A DNA stretch of 64,000 nucleotides from Elusimicrobiota bacterium (GCA_016722575.1 JADKIY010000002.1:558001-622000), one strand, 5' to 3'. Shown: positions 28,914 to 37,387, counted from the first letter of the stretch. The notes: generated by a model from the letters alone, not told the origin. A program made the numbers and translations.

Positions 28914-30569
28914 TCAGCGTCTCGGCCGGGCGCCGGGGGGCGCCGCCGGAACGCTCGTCGCGACGACTTCAAAAAGGGTGTAGCGGTCCAGGGGTTCCTT
29001 GGAAAGCGTGTAGGGCAGGGCGCCCCAGGCCGAGGCGTAAAACCCCGCCGCGCCCAGATTGTCCATGACCCGCAGCGGAAACCGCCAGGGGTATTCGTAA
29101 CGCGCCAAGGGCCGCAGGCCCCGGGGGTTGAACCACCACCGGGGCATGATGACTTCCGACCGCAAAAGCAGGTCCCCGGGACGAAAAATCGTGGATTCAA
29201 ACGCCGGCTTCCAGCCGGCGTCTTTCAGATCGCTCCCCGTGAAGGAATCGCCCAAAAAGTAACCGGTCCGCCCGTGGGTCAGCCACCCGGCCGCGGCCAC
29301 GTCGCGGATGATCCACCGGCCCGTTTCCGCCTGGAGGTAATCGGCGAGGCCCAAGGCTCCCCCCGCGACGGCCAACGCCCCCACCCACCCGGCCAATCGC
29401 CGGCCCCGTCGCTGGGGGAAGAGTTTAAGATCCTCCCCCCATCGGCGCAGGGTCAAAAAAACCACCGGCGGCAGCAGGGTCAGGAAATACCGCGCCGCCA
29501 CCCATTGCATCACGTAGATCATCTGAAGGGAGGCGGACAGAAGCCACAGCCAGAGAAAAACGTCCAGCGGGAACCGGGAAAGGAGGGCGGTCCGTCCCGA
29601 TTCGATAAAAAACGCGGCCCCTCCGACGACCAAAACCGCCATGAAAAAAGATTGAAAGGGCGAGAACCCGCCGAAGGGACTCGAGAGGAACCACGTCAGA
29701 AAAACCGCGGCCAAAAGAATCCAGAGGCGGAATTTTCGGGAACGAACAACACCGCCCCAGGTCCCCATCGGGAGGAGGAACACGCCGGAAAAAAAAGCCA
29801 GGAAGACGAGAATGTGGCTCCAGGCGAAGGATTGCATCACCCGTTTGGAGGATTCGGTGAGGTGCACGGCCCCGTAGGTGGCGATGTTCCAAAAACTCCA
29901 GAGACCCAGGACGACGAAGGGGATGGCCAGGGCGGCCAAGCGCGCGGGCCGGCGGCCGGATTCCCGATCGAACCACCACAGGAGGCCCGCCAGGGGCACC
30001 ACCGTGGCCGCGGTGTATTTGGTGACGATGGCCAGCCCCATGAACGTCCCGGCGAAAATCAGCCATCCCGCCGACCGGCGGCGCAGGCCTTCAAACCAGC
30101 CCCACAAGCCGCCCAGGAAAAAGACCAACATGGTGGAATCGATGAGCAAGGCGTGGGACGACAGCCAAAAGGCCGGCGTCAGGGCGGCGAGAGCCGCGGC
30201 GGGCCCCGGCGGCACCGCGAACCGCTGGGCGAGCAAATAGAGAAAAACGATCGCCGCCCCCGACACAAAGAGGGAGAGCAAACGCACGGCCCACAAGCGC
30301 CCGCCGGTGAATTTCCAAAAGAGGGCCAGCAGGTAGTGGTGAAGGGGCGGGTTGACCATCCGGGGCGGCTGGCCCCGCTCCCAGCCGACGTTGTCCACGC
30401 CGGCGTCGTCGGCGATGAAGTCGTAGGGCCGCGCCGGATGTTCCAGCAGGCCCCGGGCCATCAGGAGGTGGTAGTGGTCGTCGACGAAATAGGCGCGCCC
30501 GATGAACGGCAGGCCCAGCAGAACCGGGAGAAGGCCGAACCACAGCGCGGCGGGAATTTTCTTGGTCAC
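28914..30569 (-). CDS. Glycosyltransferase family 39 (PMT/ArnT-like) membrane protein
   Basis: A 551-residue GT-C-fold polytopic protein with about ten hydrophobic segments. The first periplasmic loop has the acidic pair in AYFVDDHYHLLMARGLLEHP, typical of Dol-P-mannose or undecaprenyl-phosphate-sugar users. It should transfer a lipid-linked sugar to a periplasmic acceptor; sugar and acceptor are unknown. The GTG at 30569 was chosen because upstream frame sequence runs into a terminator and RNase P RNA. TATAAT ends six bases before the GTG, so the mRNA may be leaderless. Confidence 0.85.
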   Translation of the reverse strand: MTKKIPAALWFGLLPVLLGLPFIGRAYFVDDHYHLLMARGLLEHPARPYDFIADDAGVDNVGWERGQPPRMVNPPLHHYLLALFWKFTGGRLWAVRLLSLFVSGAAIVFLYLLAQRFAVPPGPAAALAALTPAFWLSSHALLIDSTMLVFFLGGLWGWFEGLRRRSAGWLIFAGTFMGLAIVTKYTAATVVPLAGLLWWFDRESGRRPARLAALAIPFVVLGLWSFWNIATYGAVHLTESSKRVMQSFAWSHILVFLAFFSGVFLLPMGTWGGVVRSRKFRLWILLAAVFLTWFLSSPFGGFSPFQSFFMAVLVVGGAAFFIESGRTALLSRFPLDVFLWLWLLSASLQMIYVMQWVAARYFLTLLPPVVFLTLRRWGEDLKLFPQRRGRRLAGWVGALAVAGGALGLADYLQAETGRWIIRDVAAAGWLTHGRTGYFLGDSFTGSDLKDAGWKPAFESTIFRPGDLLLRSEVIMPRWWFNPRGLRPLARYEYPWRFPLRVMDNLGAAGFYASAWGALPYTLSKEPLDRYTLFEVVATSVPAAPPGARPRR

Positions 30570-30575
30570 GAAGGC

Positions 30576-30581
30576 ATTATA
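30576..30581 (-). promoter_or_regulatory. -10 box six bases before the GT39 start
   Basis: A perfect TATAAT (minus strand) lies between the rnpB terminator and the GTG of the GT39 gene. The six-base gap places the expected +1 on the G of GTG. No good -35 is seen. Confidence 0.55.
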
Positions 30582-30595
30582 GCGAATCAAAAAGT

Positions 30596-30629
30596 GGGGC
30601 CATGGAACGCGTTGGCGATCCATGGCCCC
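30596..30629 (-). terminator. Rho-independent terminator of rnpB
   Basis: On the minus strand an 11-bp perfect stem (GGGGCCATGGA paired with TCCATGGCCCC) with a 12-base loop is followed by ACTTTTTG. It lies 11 bases past the end of the RNase P RNA. Confidence 0.85.
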
Positions 30630-30640
30630 GTTGGCGTTTG

Positions 30641-31050
30641 CGGCGGCCTGTACACCGAGTCCTGTCCCCGTCGGCGACCGACGGGGCCGGATCATTTCTC
30701 TGGGCCCGACGTCGCCGTCGGGCTCAAGCGGTCCACCGGGAACGTCGCCCCCCTTGCGGGGGACGGGGGCCGGGCCGGCCCGCGCGCGTTCCCTACGACC
30801 TTTCTCCGGACGGGGTTTGCCGCCCCCCGTCTCTCGACGGGGGACCGTGAGCTCTTACCTCGCGATTTCACCCTTGCCGTCCCCCCTCGCGGGGGTCTTG
30901 GGCGGTGTGTTTTCTGTGGCACTTTCCGTCGGGGGCAAACGCCACCCCCCGCCTTCCCGTTGGGAAGCGTCCCGCCCTGCGGGGCCGAAGCCCCCGGAGC
31001 TCGGACTTTCCTCCGCGGCCGTTTTCGCCGCGGCGATCCGGCGGCCGCCG
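30641..31050 (-). ncRNA. rnpB: RNase P RNA (class A)
   Basis: The catalytic RNA that processes the 5' ends of tRNAs. About 410 nt. Conserved regions occur in the right order on the minus strand: GAGGAAAGTCCGAGCTCC (CR I), GCCACAGAAAA, AGGGTGAAATCGCGAGG with GGTAAGAGCTCACGG (CR II/III), GGAGAAAGGTCGTAGGGA (CR IV) and GAAATGATCC with ACAGGACTCGG (CR V). The ends CGGCGGCC (31050-31043) and GGCCGCCG (30648-30641) pair to form P1. It starts a few bases after the rnhA stop, so it may be processed from the rnhA message. The P4 helix departs from the usual sequence (see findings). Confidence 0.93.
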
Positions 31051-31054
31051 TAAA

Positions 31055-31513
31055 TCAGTGCGTCTTCTTCTTGGCCTCGTCCAGGGCCCGGTTCGCCAGG
31101 GCGTCCGCCCGCGTGTTGTGGGCGTGGCCCGAGCGCATGATGTGCTGCACCGTCAGCGCGTCGAAGCGAACGGCGAGGGCTTTGGCCCGGGCCAGCAACG
31201 CCTTCATTCGCTCGTCCTTGGCGCGGTACTCGCCGTTGAACTGCTTCACGACAAATTGGGAATCCGTGACCACGCGGGCGCGGCGGGCGCCGGCCCGGGA
31301 CAATTCCTCCAGCGCGCGGATCAGCCCTTCGTATTCGGCCACCTGGTTGGTGTTGATCCCGATGGCGACCCCGAGCTCCCGCACGGTCCGGTCCGCCGGG
31401 TCGACAACCACCAGGCCGAAGGACGCCGGGCCCGGGTTGCCCCGGGAGGCGCCGTCGCAATAGGCCGTCCAAACGCCGTCGGCGGCCGAAGAAAAAAGAG
31501 GGAGTTGGGTCAG
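31055..31513 (-). CDS. rnhA: Ribonuclease HI
   Basis: Degrades RNA in RNA:DNA hybrids. With the proposed start it has 152 residues and all four catalytic acids: Asp20 (AYCDGASRGNPGP), Glu60 (NTNQVAEYEGLI), Asp84 (VVTDSQFVV) and Asp137 (HNTRADALANRAL). No ATG, GTG or TTG exists between the upstream stop and the first conserved strand. The best start is a CTG at 31513 that overlaps the upstream stop as CTGA; a TTG at 31630 would add 39 residues and overlap the upstream gene by 121 bases. Confidence 0.88.
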   Translation of the reverse strand: MTQLPLFSSAADGVWTAYCDGASRGNPGPASFGLVVVDPADRTVRELGVAIGINTNQVAEYEGLIRALEELSRAGARRARVVTDSQFVVKQFNGEYRAKDERMKALLARAKALAVRFDALTVQHIMRSGHAHNTRADALANRALDEAKKKTH

Positions 31514-32235
31514 GAGGCGACGGCGGGTTTGGGAACGATGTAGAGGATTCGCGAACAGCTGTCGCAGGCCACGATTTCCTTGCCCTTCATGGCCTGGTTG
31601 ACCGTGTCGGCGGTCAGGAGCGTCCGGCAACCGCCGCAGGTCATGCCGTTGACGGGGACCACCACCGCGAACCCGGGGCGGCCGCGCTGAACGGCCTCGT
31701 AGCGGTCCCGCGCGTCGGCCGGCGCCGACGCGGCGAAGGCGTCCCGGTCGGCGGTTTTGGCGGCCACGACGGCGTTCCCCTCGGCCTCTTCGGCGTCCAG
31801 GGCGGCGATCTTTTTTTCGAGGTCGGTCCGCTCCCGCTGAGCGGCGACGTCGTCTTCCTTGGATTGTTTTTGGAGTTTTTCGATGGATTCCATCAACACC
31901 AACACCTGGTCTTCCAAAGCGGTTTTCTGCTGTTTGGAGGCCTCAATCTCCAGCAACAGGGCCTTGTAGGCGTCGTTGGATTTGACGCTGTTGAGCTGCC
32001 CCGAGTGTTTTCGGATCTGCTGGTCCTGGGTGTCGATTTCGATCTCGAGGTTTTTCTTCTGGACCTGGGCGTCGGTCAGGGCTTTCTTGCCGGCTTCAAA
32101 ACGGGCGGCGGAAGCGGCGATCTGGGCTTTGAGGGCGGAACGCTCGGGGGACAGGCGGGCCACCGACGCGCGCAACGCGTCGAGCTCTTTGTCCATTTCC
32201 TGCAGGCGGATCAACGACGCGATTTTCTCGTTCAC
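31510..32235 (-). CDS. Coiled-coil C4 zinc-ribbon protein (COG1579/CT398-like)
   Basis: A 241-residue protein with a long N-terminal coiled coil (residues about 5-170) and a C-terminal zinc ribbon formed by GMTCGGCRTLL and IVACDSCSRILYIV. This matches the COG1579 family of predicted nucleic-acid-binding Zn-ribbon proteins, whose function is unknown. The GTG at 32235 is preceded by GAGGAA seven bases away and gives a start at the coiled coil (NEKIASLIRLQEMDKELDAL). It is upstream of and overlaps rnhA. Confidence 0.86.
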   Translation of the reverse strand: MNEKIASLIRLQEMDKELDALRASVARLSPERSALKAQIAASAARFEAGKKALTDAQVQKKNLEIEIDTQDQQIRKHSGQLNSVKSNDAYKALLLEIEASKQQKTALEDQVLVLMESIEKLQKQSKEDDVAAQRERTDLEKKIAALDAEEAEGNAVVAAKTADRDAFAASAPADARDRYEAVQRGRPGFAVVVPVNGMTCGGCRTLLTADTVNQAMKGKEIVACDSCSRILYIVPKPAVAS

Positions 32236-32300
32236 GGGTCTTCCTCGTTTTCCGGCGGCCCCGGGGGGCGCGCCCGTCCCGTCTGGCGACGACGTCCAGG

Positions 32301-32345
32301 GTCGGGACAGCACCGACGATGGATTTCAATTGGGACGGTGCCCGG
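32301..32345. repeat. Degenerate copy of the tRNA-flanking repeat
   Basis: GTCGGGACAGCACCGACGAT and, after a spacer, GGGACGGTGCC align with the cores of the copies at 32561 and 32741 on the other side of the tRNA genes. It contains the same pair of complementary boxes (GGCACC-like and GGTGCC). Confidence 0.5.
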
Positions 32346-32357
32346 CCATCGCTCCGG

Positions 32358-32429
32358 TGGGTGGTATAGGGATTGAACCTATGACCTTTCGCGTGTGAGG
32401 CGAACGCTCTGCCGCTGAGCTAACCACCC
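32358..32429 (-). tRNA. tRNA-Val (anticodon CAC)
   Basis: A 72-nt cloverleaf. Acceptor GGGTGGT pairs with ACCACCC; D-arm GCTC/GAGC; anticodon stem TTCGC/GCGAA around loop CTCACAC, anticodon CAC (reads GUG); T-arm ATAGG TTCAATC CCTAT; discriminator A. The CCA end is not encoded (CCG follows). Confidence 0.93.
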
Positions 32430-32448
32430 ACCGGAGCGACGAAGGCTC

Positions 32449-32454
32449 ATTATA
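32449..32454 (-). promoter_or_regulatory. -10 box between the two tRNA genes
   Basis: A perfect TATAAT on the minus strand lies 19 bases before tRNA-Val. A TTGACA occurs upstream but only six bases away, which is too close to be its -35. Confidence 0.4.
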
Positions 32455-32469
32455 CAAGATTGTCAAATT

Positions 32470-32542
32470 TGGGCCCTGGTGGAGTTGAACCACCGGCCAA
32501 CCCGTTATGAGCGGGACGCTCTAACCGTTGAGCTAAGGGCCC
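32470..32542 (-). tRNA. tRNA with anticodon CAT, Ile2-type
   Basis: A 73-nt cloverleaf. Acceptor GGGCCCT/AGGGCCC; D-arm GCTC/GAGC; anticodon loop CTCATAA; T-arm GGTGG TTCAACT CCACC; discriminator A; no encoded CCA. The body (GGGCCCTTAGCTC and GGTTAGAGC) is much closer to tRNA-Ile2, whose CAT is converted to lysidine-AU by TilS, than to initiator or elongator Met tRNAs. The outermost anticodon-stem pair is a T-T mismatch. Confidence 0.9.
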
Positions 32543-32560
32543 GACGGGAATTCGGAGCCT

Positions 32561-32656
32561 CTGGCTCCGCCGTCCCGTCAAACTTGTCATCCAAGTCGGG
32601 ACGGCACCGACGTCGGAAATAAGAGTCGGACGGTGCCGTCGGGTATTTGGCCTCTG
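32561..32656. repeat. Direct repeat copy 1, upstream of the tRNA pair
   Basis: An approximately 96-base unit beginning CTGGCTCCGCCGTCCCGTCA and repeated at 32741 with a 180-base offset. It contains GACGGCACC and GGTGCCGTC, a 9-bp inverted pair able to form a hairpin. Confidence 0.75.
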
Positions 32657-32740
32657 GCCAAATGCCCGGCTAAATTTTGGAATTCGGAGCCCGTCGAGCG
32701 GCCCCGCCGCTTCAAACGCCCTGGGGCTCTGACCCAGGGT

Positions 32741-32836
32741 CTGGCTCCGCCGTCCCGTCAAACTCGATCATCCAAGTCGGGACGGCACCGACATCGGAAA
32801 TATAAGTTGGACGGTGCCGCCGGGTATTGGGCCTCT
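32741..32836. repeat. Direct repeat copy 2
   Basis: The second copy of the 32561 unit. The first 24 bases are identical and the rest differs at scattered positions, including one-base indels. The hairpin boxes are kept as GACGGCACC and GGTGCCG. Confidence 0.75.
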
Positions 32837-33020
32837 CCCTTCCGACAAACAGGGACGATGCCTATCGGCAACGCGGCCCAATGCCGCGACAACCACAACA
32901 AATCAGCTGTAATTCTTCCATCGGGCCCAGACCCAGCGCCCCGCCGAATCTGAGAATTCGCGATTCCAAACCCCGCCGCCGATTTATTATACCCCATCCG
33001 CCCCGGCCGGGCGGGGCCCG
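32837..33020. other. Non-coding spacer downstream of the 33021 gene
   Basis: No gene is recognised. A GC-rich hairpin without a T-tract (CGGGGC/GCCCCG, 33001-33018) follows the upstream stop. A TATAAT lies at 32991-32986 on the minus strand without a recognisable -35; it could drive the tRNA region. Confidence 0.4.
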
Positions 33021-33536
33021 CTACTTCCCCAGTCGAAAGCTGTCGGCGCTGTCGTCGAACAACGAATCGAACTTGGGCCCGTCGCTGGCCAGGGAGGTGC
33101 CGGTCATCACGAACATCCGGCCCTTGCCGCTGGCGATCAGATAAAAGGATTGTCGAAGCTCCCGCTGGCTCTGGGTGTCTTCGGCCCGGATCCGTTCGCC
33201 GGACAACCCCGAGAGCGTCTTGAAGGGCACCCGCTCGATTTGGCGGAATCCGGGGATCATTTTCTTTAGATTTTGAACGTTCAAGTCCACGTAGGCCTTG
33301 AGCGTCCCATCGTAGGCCTCGTCCACGACGTTCAAGTTGGCGGTGAATCCCTTCCAGGCGGGCCCGAAGGCGAATTTGTATTTGAAGCCGGGGAAGTCCC
33401 GGACGGACCATCCTTCCGGCGGGCAATAGGAAAAACCGCCCGCGCGCTCCACGCGGCGTTCGCCGAGTTCGGCCCGGACGGGCGCCGCTCCGGCGACCAG
33501 GACGGCCAGGGAAAAAACGACGCCCTTATTCCACAT
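33021..33536 (-). CDS. Exported protein, PsbP/DcrB-like fold
   Basis: A 171-residue protein with a signal peptide (GVVFSLAVLVAGAAPVRA). The mature part begins with an aromatic-rich FSYCPPEGWSVRDFPGFKYK, then FTANLNVVDE and YVDLNVQNLKKMIPGFR, and ends with a DSADSFRLGK strand. This pattern fits PsbP/DcrB-like small periplasmic proteins, which often bind other envelope components. The function is unknown. The ATG overlaps the end of rpoD by 11 bases, so it is probably the last gene of the rpsU-dnaG-rpoD operon. Confidence 0.7.
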   Translation of the reverse strand: MWNKGVVFSLAVLVAGAAPVRAELGERRVERAGGFSYCPPEGWSVRDFPGFKYKFAFGPAWKGFTANLNVVDEAYDGTLKAYVDLNVQNLKKMIPGFRQIERVPFKTLSGLSGERIRAEDTQSQRELRQSFYLIASGKGRMFVMTGTSLASDGPKFDSLFDDSADSFRLGK

Positions 33537-35249
33537 ATTCGCGGAGGAAGCGGCTGCGGCTCGGGTGCCGAAGCTTCCGAATGGCCTTGGCCTCGATCTG
33601 GCGGACCCGTTCCCGGGTCACGCTGAAGATGCGGCCCAACTCCTCGAGCGTGCGCGGGTAGCCCGTGCCGATGCCGAAGCGCAGGCGGATGATCTCCGCT
33701 TCCCGGTCGCTCAGGGTTTCCAGGGCCTTCTCCACTTCCTGCTGGCGCAGGGCGTCGTTGGCCGCGTGGGAGGGCGACAGGTCGCCCTTGTCCTCCAGAA
33801 AATCCTCCAGGACCGAGTCTTCCTCCTCGCCCACGGGGGTGGTGAGGGAAATCGGCTCCTGCATGATCTTCAAAATCTGCCGGACCTTGTCCGTCGAGAG
33901 CCGCAGGGCCTTGGAGTATTCCTCCACCGACGGGTCGCGGCCCATTTCCTGGCGGAACTTCCGGCTCACTTTGGTCAGCTTGGAAATGACTTCCTTCATG
34001 TGCACCGGGATCCGGATGGTCCGGGCCTGATCGGCGATGGCGCGGTTGATGCTCTGGCGGATCCACCAGGTCGCGTACGTCGAGAACTTAAAGCCGCGCT
34101 TCCATTCGAATTTTTCCACGGCCTTGATCAAACCCAAGCCGCCCTCTTGAATCAAGTCCGAAAGCTCCAGGTTCGATCCCACGTGCTTTTTGGCGATGGA
34201 CACGACCAGCCGGAGGTTGGCCTTGATGAGCTGGAGCTTGTCTTTGAGGATCGCCTCTTCGAGCTCCCGGATCCGGTGGTCCAGGGACAACAGTTCCTGG
34301 GGGTGACCGGCAGCATGCGGGCCATGCGGACGAGGCGCAGCTGGATGGTCTCGATGTTCTGCATGGTGCTTTCGATGCCGGTGGTCGTGTAGCCCGTCAG
34401 CTTCTGGAACTGCCCCGAGGGCATCTGCTTGGCCAGGGCCTTGTGGTAAAGCTTTTTGAGTTCCGTGTAGGGAAGCTTGAATCGCTTCTCGTAGCGGTGG
34501 ATTTCGTCTTCGTATTCCCGGACCTTGTGGCCCAGGTTTTTGATCTTGTTGACCAGGCGCTTGATCTTCTCCTGGTTCAAATTGAGGGAGATGATGCGGT
34601 TGACGATCTCCCGGCGCTCGTCGTCGATCGCCTCGCGCAATTCCTCTTTTTTGCTGGCGGGGAGCTTGGCTTCCATCTTGACCTTGATCTTGTCGATCCG
34701 AAGTTCGGCCTGGATGATGTATTGCACGACGGTCTTGACCCGCCGGCGCATGCCGGAGAGTTCCGACGCCGTCCGGCGGCCCCGGGGCATGAGCTCCTTG
34801 GGGGTCATTTCGTCGGCTTCGAGCAGCTGTTCCCAGTTTTGGATTTCGCGGTGGGTGATGGGGGATTCCAGGACCACGAGCTTGAGAATCTTCTCGTTGT
34901 CCTTGATGCTCCGGGCCAGAGAGACTTCCTGTTCCCGGGTGAGGAGCGGCACCTTGCCCATTTCGGACAGGTACATGCGGATGGAATTCTGGGTGTCGAG
35001 CTCCAGCTCCGGCACGCCGATTTCCTCGGGGCCGTCGGCCTTGGGGCGGCCGTGGTCGTCGCCGCGCTCCACGACGTCGATGCCCATTTCCTCGAGCTTG
35101 CCGAAAAGGGTGTCCAGCTCCTCGGTCGTGAAATTGGTCTCCGGGAGTTTCTGGGAAATTTCCTCGTAGGTCAGGTAGCCGGCTTCCTTGCCGTGCTCGA
35201 TCAATCCCCGCACCACGTCCTGGTAGTTGATGTGCTCGCGTCGTTCCAT
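33526..35249 (-). CDS. rpoD: Primary sigma factor RpoD, interrupted by a one-base deletion
   Basis: The housekeeping sigma factor, about 574 residues when repaired. Region 1.1 is at the N-terminus (YQDVVRGLIEHGKEAGYLTY), region 1.2 at IRMYLSEMGKVPLLTREQEV, region 2 at RLVVSIAKKHVGSNLELSDL and YATWWIRQSINRAIADQ, region 3 at IRIPVHMKEVISKLTK, and region 4 at YPRTLEELGRIFSVTRERVR. The frame breaks at a run of five G (34299-34303 on the plus strand): upstream frame reads ARMLPVTPRNCC where one added base gives PVTPQELLSLDHRIRELEEA. A sequencing or assembly error is the likeliest cause because the gene is essential. ATG at 35249 follows the dnaG stop by two bases. Confidence 0.95.
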
Positions 35250-35251
35250 GG

Positions 35252-37075
35252 TCACCGTTCCATCGTAGGGCCCGCGGGGTCCGACACTGCCGTTCGCAGT
35301 TCGCGGGTCAGGGTTTGGTACCGCAAAATCTGTTCTTCGTCCCGGGGCGCGCGGCCCTCGAGCATTTCCAGCACCCGGGGTTCCAGGGCGGCCCGTTCCC
35401 GCCGCCGGGCCAGCGTGGTGAGCCGCGCCACGCCCCGGGCCAAACTTTCCATGGGCCGGTCGAAGGTCTTGGGCTCGAGCAACAGCCCCGTCAGCCAGGG
35501 CGCCTCTTCGGCCGCGAGCGCCGCGGCCGCCGCGCCGGGGTCGGGCGCCCGCCCGGCCCGCCGGTCTTCCAGCCAAAAGTGAAACACCCGCCGGCATCGT
35601 TCGTCGGCGAAAAGCGCCGCGTCCGGCACCGCGCCCAGCCACGTTTCCGGGTGGAGGGCCAAAATCTGAAGCACTTCCTCTTCGGCGTTTCGAAGCGCCT
35701 TGGGGCCCTTGGGCGCCGCCGGTTTCGGCGCCGGCGCGGGGGCCGCCGCGGGGGCCGTCGGGGCCGGCCGGGGCGTTTTCTTCAACAATTCCTGTTTCAA
35801 GGCCCCGGGGTCCAGCCGCAACCGCTGGGCCGCGCGCTTCACCCATTCGTCCCGGAGCACCGCGTTGGGCACCCCGGCCACGAACCGGAGCAGTTCCTCG
35901 GCCCGGCGAAGGCGGCCGTGCAAATCGCTGAAATTTTCCAGGGCGGGGGCCAGAAGGTCCAGCCAGAAATCCACCACGTCCTGGGACTTCGCCAAAATCT
36001 GTTCCAAGGCCTCCGCGCCGTTCGCCTTGACGTAATCGTCGGGGTCCAGGCCCCCGGGCACCTGGGCCACCCGGACGAACAGATCGTCCTTCAAAAACAC
36101 CTCGGCGCTCCGCCAACTGGCCCGCTGTCCCGCGGGGTCCGGATCAAAGAGCAAAATCGCTTCCTGGGCGTAGCGGCGAAGCAGCTTCGCCTGGTCCGAC
36201 GTCAGGGCGGTCCCCAGGGGCGCCACCGCGGTGCCGAAACCCGCCTGATGAAGCCCCACCACGTCCATGTAGCCTTCCACCACGATGGCCTGGGCCTTCT
36301 CCCGCAGCACCGTCCGGCCTTCGTACAAACCGTAGAGCTGTCGGCCCTTGGTGTAGACCGGGGATTCCGGCGAGTTCAAATACTTGGGGCCGCCGTCTTC
36401 CTCCAGCGTCCGGCCGCCGAAGGCCACCACTTGACCATACGGATCGCGGATCGGAAAGATCAGTCGCCCGCCCAGGGGATCGTGGTAGCGCCCCGTCCGG
36501 TCGGACCGGGAGGCCAATCCCACTTTCAACAGCGGCTCGATGGCGGTGCCCTTTTTCAAGGCCCGGTCCAGGAAACTGTCCCGGCGGGGGGCGAACCCCA
36601 GGGCGAACCCGTCGATGGTTTCCCGGCGGATGCCCCGCTCGGCCAGATGGCGGCGGGCCGGCTCCGCGTCCGCCTGGGTTTTCAAGGCGTCCGCATAGAA
36701 TTTGGCCGCCTCTTCCAAAAGGCCCAGCAGCTCGTCCCGCTCCTTGGCGCGGCGGGAGGAGGCGTCGTCGCCCCGGTCCCATTCCAAGGGGACACCGGCG
36801 CGGCGCGCCAGTTCCCGCAGGGCTTCGGGGAAGGGCAGGTTTTGGGTTTTCATCACGAAGCGGAAGACGTCGCCGCCTTCGTTGCAGGCGCCGAAACAAT
36901 GCCACAGGCCCTTGTCCGGCATGTAAAAGAACGACGGGGTTTTCTCGTTGTGGAAGGGGCAGTTGCCCTTCCAGCGAGGCCCCGATTGTTTCAGGCTCGG
37001 GACCGCCTCCCGGATGATTTCGAGGGTGTCCAGCCGGGATTTGATGCGGTCCAACGTGTCGCGGGATACACCCAT
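35252..37075 (-). CDS. dnaG: DNA primase
   Basis: A 607-residue primase that makes RNA primers at the replication fork. The N-terminal zinc-binding domain is CPFHNEKTPSFFYMPDKG with WHCFGACNEGGD; the TOPRIM catalytic core has VVEGYMDVVGLHQAGF and LLFDPDPAGQRA; the C-terminal helicase-binding part follows an Ala/Pro-rich linker near residue 440. The zinc site is C39-x2-H42...C60-x3-C64, one residue longer than the usual C-x2-C. The ATG at 37075 gives the standard MGVSRDTLDRIKSRLDTLEI N-terminus. It is the middle gene of the macromolecular-synthesis operon. Confidence 0.96.
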   Translation of the reverse strand: MGVSRDTLDRIKSRLDTLEIIREAVPSLKQSGPRWKGNCPFHNEKTPSFFYMPDKGLWHCFGACNEGGDVFRFVMKTQNLPFPEALRELARRAGVPLEWDRGDDASSRRAKERDELLGLLEEAAKFYADALKTQADAEPARRHLAERGIRRETIDGFALGFAPRRDSFLDRALKKGTAIEPLLKVGLASRSDRTGRYHDPLGGRLIFPIRDPYGQVVAFGGRTLEEDGGPKYLNSPESPVYTKGRQLYGLYEGRTVLREKAQAIVVEGYMDVVGLHQAGFGTAVAPLGTALTSDQAKLLRRYAQEAILLFDPDPAGQRASWRSAEVFLKDDLFVRVAQVPGGLDPDDYVKANGAEALEQILAKSQDVVDFWLDLLAPALENFSDLHGRLRRAEELLRFVAGVPNAVLRDEWVKRAAQRLRLDPGALKQELLKKTPRPAPTAPAAAPAPAPKPAAPKGPKALRNAEEEVLQILALHPETWLGAVPDAALFADERCRRVFHFWLEDRRAGRAPDPGAAAAALAAEEAPWLTGLLLEPKTFDRPMESLARGVARLTTLARRRERAALEPRVLEMLEGRAPRDEEQILRYQTLTRELRTAVSDPAGPTMER

Positions 37076-37186
37076 GTCATGCGCCCTCGGCCGACGATCC
37101 GGCCGGCGGCCCCGGGACACGCCCCCGGGACGCGCGGCTCGGCGTCGCGATGTGTGGAGAAGGAAACGAACGGCCGCCCGGAAGGG

Positions 37187-37387
37187 CTAGCCGCGGTTTT
37201 GACGCATCATGCGTCGGCGCATTTTCCGCCGCGCTTCGGCCTGTTTCCGCTTGCGTTTCACGGAAGGGGGCTCGTAGTGCTCGCGGCGCTTGATTTCCTG
37301 CATGATGCCGTTGCGCTCGCATTCGCGTTTGAAACGACGGAGAGCTTCTTCGATGGATTCTCCGTCTCGAACTTTGACAAAAACCAT
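37187..37387 (-). CDS. rpsU: 30S ribosomal protein S21
   Basis: A 66-residue basic protein: FVKVRDGESIEEALRRFKRE and an Arg/Lys-rich tail (KRKRKQAEARRKMRRRM) are diagnostic for S21. It opens the conserved rpsU-dnaG-rpoD operon. Its promoter is not obvious. Confidence 0.95.
   Translation of the reverse strand: MVFVKVRDGESIEEALRRFKRECERNGIMQEIKRREHYEPPSVKRKRKQAEARRKMRRRMMRQNRG

Noticed and set aside
28914..30695. A longer N-terminus for the GT39 protein
   Set aside because: It would cross the rnpB terminator and enter RNase P RNA.
32455..32466. TTGACA paired with TATAAT as a promoter for tRNA-Val
   Set aside because: They are six bases apart, far from the 16-18 needed.
32561..32836. CRISPR array
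   Set aside because: Only two or three diverged copies about 96 bases long exist, with no regular short repeats, spacers or cas genes.
32640..32953. Possible small Cys-rich peptide and other short frames near the tRNAs
   Set aside because: A 19-codon frame with four Cys exists on the minus strand near 32880-32940, but it has no ribosome-binding site or coding signature and sits in repeat-rich spacer.
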